Part shown: in pieces, positions 60,712 through 64,000 of the stretch | Numbering within the stretch: the first letter of the stretch is position 1 | How the letters are laid out: every line of letters begins with the position of its first letter | DNA from: Gemmataceae bacterium | GTDB taxonomy: Bacteria > Planctomycetota > Planctomycetia > Gemmatales > Gemmataceae | Length of the DNA stretch: 64,000 nucleotides | Assembly (NCBI GenBank): GCA_020847555.1 | Contig: JADLBT010000169.1 | Span: 1-64,000 of the forward strand | Direction of reading: 5' to 3' | Program-made: the position numbers and the translations under genes | The notes under the pieces: generated by a model | Told to the model about the DNA's origin: nothing | The model's input: the letters and a program-made list of their open reading frames with translations, nothing else | Databases searched by the model: none

Positions 60712-60864
60712 TCAGCGGGCCTGGCTCGCCGCCACCCACAGCATGTAGGTGATGCGCTCGCGCAGGGTGCGTTCCCGCCGTCCCATCGCATCCAGGTACG
60801 AGCGCCACGAGTAGAAGATGCACGCGACCGTGAGCGCAGCGATACTGCAGCAAATGGACTGCAT
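60712..60864 (-). CDS. Small membrane protein of 50 residues
   Basis: ATG at 60864, TGA at 60712-60714. A hydrophobic first half (SICCSIAALTVACIFYSW) forms one membrane helix; the second half is basic (RRERTLRERITYMLWVAASQ) and amphipathic. The hydrophobic-then-basic build and the intrinsic terminator downstream support a real gene, although the ribosome site is weak. I do not recognise a named family. Confidence 0.55.
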   Translation of the reverse strand: MQSICCSIAALTVACIFYSWRSYLDAMGRRERTLRERITYMLWVAASQAR

Positions 60865-60934
60865 GGGTCTAGCTCTTGGACGGGAGGTTAATTCTCGTTC
60901 CGTTGCGAAACTCTAGCTCACCCAAAAAGAACAG

Positions 60935-60949
60935 GCAACCGCCGGTTGC
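60935..60949. terminator. Short palindrome with T-runs on both sides
   Basis: GCAACCGCCGGTTGC is followed on the plus strand by GTTTTT at 60954-60959, and on the minus strand by CTTTTT. It could stop transcription in either direction. It stands between the 50-residue gene and the divergent gene at 61087. Confidence 0.5.
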
Positions 60950-61086
60950 AGCAGTTTTTCCAGGGTGTTCCTCGGACCAGGCTCCGGGGCCGGTGGCGAT
61001 GCGGCGGGCGCGCGTTAGCATGACAGGACGTTCGTGTGCGAGGCGCGTTCGTCCGCCCGAACAACACTCGCGGGGGCGAAGGCCCG

Positions 61087-61575
61087 ATGCTGGAACGGCA
61101 AGGACTGCTGCTGTGCGGTTGGGGGCAGGAGGAAGTGGGCGGCGCTGCGCGCGTGGTCCGCGACGACGCCTCCGGCGAGCGGGTAGGGTTCGTGCGTCGC
61201 GCCGCCCCCGGCCCGCGCTGGCTGCGCTGGCTGCTCCCGAGCGTGCTGGAGGTGTACGAGACGGAGGACGCCTCCCACCTGTGTACCATTCACGGCCCCG
61301 GCTGGCGCCGCCGACTGTGGCGCGTCCTGGACGCGGACGGCCGGTACGTCGGCGCGATCGACGGGGGCGTCCTGCGGGACGCCGACGGCCGTCGCCTGGC
61401 GCTGGTCTACCGATCCGCGGGCGGCGGCGCGCGCTACATTGGACCAGACGGGGCGGAACTGGCCGCGTTTACCCCCGCCACGCGCGGCATCCTGCTCACC
61501 TTCACCCCTGCCATCGAGGGCGACCCGTTCGCCCGCATGACCATCCTCGCCGCCGCCCTGGTGCAGGACGAGTGA
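61087..61575 (+). CDS. Hypothetical protein, possibly scramblase/LURP-one-like
   Basis: 162 residues from the ATG at 61087, after GAAGG. Beta-rich with repeated DxDG turns: EVYETEDASHLCTIHGPGWRR, VLDADGRYVGAI, LRDADGRRLALVYR, ending PFARMTILAAALVQD. This pattern is like the Tubby-type barrel of phospholipid scramblase/LURP-one relatives, but it is not certain. No signal peptide. Confidence 0.5.
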   Translation: MLERQGLLLCGWGQEEVGGAARVVRDDASGERVGFVRRAAPGPRWLRWLLPSVLEVYETEDASHLCTIHGPGWRRRLWRVLDADGRYVGAIDGGVLRDADGRRLALVYRSAGGGARYIGPDGAELAAFTPATRGILLTFTPAIEGDPFARMTILAAALVQDE

Positions 61576-61588
61576 GCGGCGCGGACAG

Positions 61589-63631
61589 CTACAGGGCGGC
61601 CGCCACGTCCTCGACGCGGGCCGTCTCCGCGAGGGTCAGGCGCTTCTCCAGGCGGTGAAGCCGGTAAATCGAGCGGGTGAAGGCGAATGCCTCCTGCAGC
61701 GCGTTCGCCGCCAGTCGTTTGCCCTGCGGCGAAACGCCCTCCGCGATCACCAGCCGCCGCGGGGCGCTCAGGGCGGCAAGGTGCGGCACGTCGGCCACGC
61801 GCAGGATGCCCGGCGCGAGAAGTCCCATGCGCGTGCCTGGCGCGTATTCGCGGTCCGTTATGTAGCTGACGGGCGTGCCGAGGGCCGCGGCCGCTGTCAC
61901 CCGATCGTCGAGCAAGGCGGACGCGCACAGGGCCACGATGCCCGCCTGGCCAACACCCACGACGGCGAACCGGCGCCGGTCCAGCCCGCGCTGGGCGGCC
62001 AGCCAGTCGAGCAGGCACTGCACGTCGAGCACCCACTGCCCCAGCAGCGGCCGTCCGACCCACAGGGCGTGCTCGGCGCTCGTGTGGTCGGGCGCCTGGC
62101 GGATGGCGTCGTTGGCGCGCCGCGTCTCGCCCGTGCCACGCAGGTCCGGCGCCAGCACCGCCCAGCCGCGCGTCTCCAGCGCCGCCGCCAGCGGGTGGTC
62201 GAGGGCCGCCCCCTTACCGTCCAGGTGCAGCAGCACGCAGGCCGGCGCCGCGTCCTCTTGCTTGACGCGCTGTCGCAGCAGGGCCGGGACGGGCAGGTCG
62301 GCCTCGGGGTGGAACACCAGCGGTGTGGTCCGCACCGCGCCGTCGGTCCGGGGCTTGCCCGCAGTCGCGGCCGGCTTCGGGGCGGGCGGGAAGTCGCCGA
62401 GGACGTCGCGGCGCAGGCGCGTGCGCATGTGGACCGCCGCCGAGTCCCAGTCCTCGACGTGGTCCGCCTTGACTGCGTTCAATCGAGCGACCAGGGCGCG
62501 GCCTTCGCGGCCAGCGAAGGCGGGCAGCAGGAGGAACTCCTTCGGCCGCTTGCCGTCGGGGAAGCAGGCGAGAGCCTCGGGCTTCTCAACCTCGTGCTTC
62601 GGCTCGGCGATCGGCTTGCCCGCCCCCTCGTTCTTGAGCCAGCGCGTCATCCAGCCGTACATCGCCTCGCGCATCGGCTGGTTGTAGGCGTGCCCCGACT
62701 CGAAGGTGGCATGACGCAGCCGGTCGTCGGCGTCGAGCAGGCGGAACACCGGCCGCGCCCGGGCGATGCTGCGCGTTGCCTCGCCGACGCTGAACTGGAA
62801 CGCATCCCTGGTGGCGCTGATGACCAGCAGCGCCCGCGGCGCGACCAGCGCCAGCACGTCCCCCTCCTCGGCGAAGCGCAGCGCCCCTGGCAGCACCTCG
62901 CAGACGCAGCAGGCCGCGTGCAGGTAGGCGTTGTACGTCCCCACCGAGCAAACCGGCACGACCGCACGCAGTCGCTCGTCGAGGGCGCCCGCGTACATGC
63001 TCTGGTTGCCGCCGCCGGACGCGCCGGTGACGCCGAGCCGTTCGCCGTCTACCTCCGGCCGGGTGCGCAGGTAGTCCACCGCCCGGCGGTTGTCGTACAC
63101 CTGCATCCCCAGCAGTGTGTGCCCGGTCGGCCAGAGGGTGCTGCCATAGAGGGCGCCGTGGTAGGTGCCAACCGCCGGCGCGGTGTAGCGCTCGCCGGCA
63201 CCGAAGGCGTCCACCGCGAGAGCAAAGAACCCGAGCTTGACAAGCCCCAGGCAGCGCGCCTGCACCACCGGATCGCGCCGCGCTCCCGGCCAGTGTCCAT
63301 GCACGACGAGGACCGCCGGCACCCGCCCCTTGACGTCGGGGACGTAGGCGTTGGCCGTCACCCACACGTCGGGACGGCTCTGGAAGAGGAGTTTCTCGAT
63401 GCGATACCCTTGCCGCTTCAGCGTGCCGAGGATGCGCGGGCTCAGGTCGCAGGGCTTGGCGGGAGCCGGCCCCAGCGCGGCCTGCATCGTCCGGACCAGT
63501 TCGCCGCGCCGGCGGTCCCACGCGGCTCGGTCCTTCGGCGGCTGGTCCTTGCCGCGCAGGGCGCGGGCCTGGTCGCGCAGGAACTGGTCGAGCGCGTCGG
63601 GGCGCGGGCGAGGGAGTACGGGGTCAGGCAT
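61589..63631 (-). CDS. Two-domain acetylxylan esterase-like hydrolase
   Basis: 680 residues from the ATG at 63631. Domain 1 (about 60-330) is an acetyl esterase-like alpha/beta hydrolase: VVHGHWPG, nucleophile S205 in GASGGGNQ, D276 and H314 (ESGHAYNQ). Domain 2 (about 440-680) has the same fold, but its elbow reads GVGQAG with Gly561 at the nucleophile place, so it is likely inactive. No signal peptide. It ends 13 bases from the convergent gene and lies 4 bases after coaD. Confidence 0.8.
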   Translation of the reverse strand: MPDPVLPRPRPDALDQFLRDQARALRGKDQPPKDRAAWDRRRGELVRTMQAALGPAPAKPCDLSPRILGTLKRQGYRIEKLLFQSRPDVWVTANAYVPDVKGRVPAVLVVHGHWPGARRDPVVQARCLGLVKLGFFALAVDAFGAGERYTAPAVGTYHGALYGSTLWPTGHTLLGMQVYDNRRAVDYLRTRPEVDGERLGVTGASGGGNQSMYAGALDERLRAVVPVCSVGTYNAYLHAACCVCEVLPGALRFAEEGDVLALVAPRALLVISATRDAFQFSVGEATRSIARARPVFRLLDADDRLRHATFESGHAYNQPMREAMYGWMTRWLKNEGAGKPIAEPKHEVEKPEALACFPDGKRPKEFLLLPAFAGREGRALVARLNAVKADHVEDWDSAAVHMRTRLRRDVLGDFPPAPKPAATAGKPRTDGAVRTTPLVFHPEADLPVPALLRQRVKQEDAAPACVLLHLDGKGAALDHPLAAALETRGWAVLAPDLRGTGETRRANDAIRQAPDHTSAEHALWVGRPLLGQWVLDVQCLLDWLAAQRGLDRRRFAVVGVGQAGIVALCASALLDDRVTAAAALGTPVSYITDREYAPGTRMGLLAPGILRVADVPHLAALSAPRRLVIAEGVSPQGKRLAANALQEAFAFTRSIYRLHRLEKRLTLAETARVEDVAAAL

Positions 63632-63635
63632 GGCG

Positions 63636-64000
63636 TTACTCCTTCCTCTGCTGACGCTCGCGGACGCGCGCCTCCAGGGCGGCCTTGACCTCCGGCGGGA
63701 CGAACTTCTCCAGGTCTCCGCCGAGGTTCGCAATCTGCCGGAGCAGCGTACCGCTGATGTGCGAGTAGTTTTCCTTGGCCATCAGGACGACCGTCTCGAT
63801 CTCCGGGTCGAGGGCGAGGTTCGTCAGCGACATGGTGAACTCGTACTCCATGTCGCTGGTGGTGCGCAGGCCGCGCAGCATGATGCGGGCGCCGAGCCGG
63901 CGGACGAAATGCACGGCCAGGCCGTCGAACGTCGTCACCTCGACGTTCGGAAACGGGGCGACGACGCGGCGCACGAGGTCCGCGCGCTCCTCGACTGTGA
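63636..64000 (-). CDS. coaD: Phosphopantetheine adenylyltransferase, C-terminal part (partial gene)
   Basis: The frame is open to the window edge; about 121 residues are visible. VEERADLVRRVVAPFPNVEV, GLRTTSDMEYEFTMSLTNLAL, the YSHISGTLLRQIANLGGD motif and VPPEVKAAL are typical of CoaD. It makes dephospho-CoA from ATP and phosphopantetheine, the fourth step of CoA synthesis. The N-terminal part with the HxGH-type motif is outside the window. Confidence 0.93.
   Translation of the reverse strand, partial: TVEERADLVRRVVAPFPNVEVTTFDGLAVHFVRRLGARIMLRGLRTTSDMEYEFTMSLTNLALDPEIETVVLMAKENYSHISGTLLRQIANLGGDLEKFVPPEVKAALEARVRERQQRKE

Noticed and set aside
60396..60791. Minus-strand open frame of 131 codons over the insertion remnant area
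   Set aside because: It crosses the terminator and overlaps the better 50-codon gene; composition is Pro/Arg rich without motif.
1..64000. CRISPR array or other regularly spaced repeats
   Set aside because: The repeats found are palindromes at irregular, distant positions; no short direct repeats with spacers were seen.

Overview
The window is about 64 kb of GC-rich bacterial DNA that reads as a planctomycete chromosome, most likely from the Gemmataceae/Gemmatales. The signs are a secreted delta-60 repeat protein with the LELLEDR-type leader motif, an ECF sigma factor of the planctomycete type, FHA/caspase and WD40/caspase-like signalling proteins, a DUF4129 protein with a long charged linker, and many single household genes scattered outside their usual operons (ilvH, trpD, rplU, tsaB, surE, ubiX, selA). 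About 55 genes are supported. No tRNA, rRNA, CRISPR array or intact mobile element was seen. The family assignments come from reading motifs; no database search was possible.

Layout. 1-2005: end of a HemN-like gene, a lipoyl H-protein and a two-cluster ferredoxin. 2101-8444: secreted repeat protein, an antitoxin/PIN pair, and an overlapping FHA plus FHA-TM-caspase pair. 8419-14413 (minus): TSUP permease, a serine beta-lactamase/VanX-type dipeptidase fusion, RsmE and a DUF4129 membrane protein. 14503-19169: a zinc/manganese-type ABC transporter operon in which both permeases carry C-terminal DtxR/MntR-like domains, preceded by two AGGNNNNCCT palindromes and a 9-codon leader ORF. 19171-30201: DUF3386-like protein, HemP, M48 protease, L21, SurE, DedA, UbiX, IlvH, an odd nucleoside hydrolase, TrpD and LexA. 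30288-43658: hydrolase, YkgJ-type protein, MFS, methyltransferase, NurA-like protein, GT39, ROK kinase, HtrA-like protease, two tandem lipoyl-less E2 acyltransferases, TsaB and an RNase H. 43743-47938 (minus): an XPB helicase operon with a 71-residue protein and a helicase-associated protein. 48163-55767 (minus): a lipoprotein, a giant WD40/PDZ/pseudo-caspase protein and an ECF sigma factor. 56042-64000: SelA, a toroid-DUF362 fusion, a transposase remnant, a 50-residue membrane protein, a two-domain esterase and the end of CoaD.

The spaces between genes, especially convergent ones, are filled with palindromes. The main family has a core of AAAGCCCACGGGTGGCGTCCCGTGGGC-like arms. It occurs at more than ten places, from near-perfect to decayed, sometimes nested inside a second pair of arms, and one half copy lies in frame inside the DUF4129 gene. 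The most unusual gene systems are the transporter with built-in metalloregulator domains, the caspase/pseudo-caspase signalling proteins, the paired lipoyl-less acyltransferases and the XPB operon with its small middle gene.
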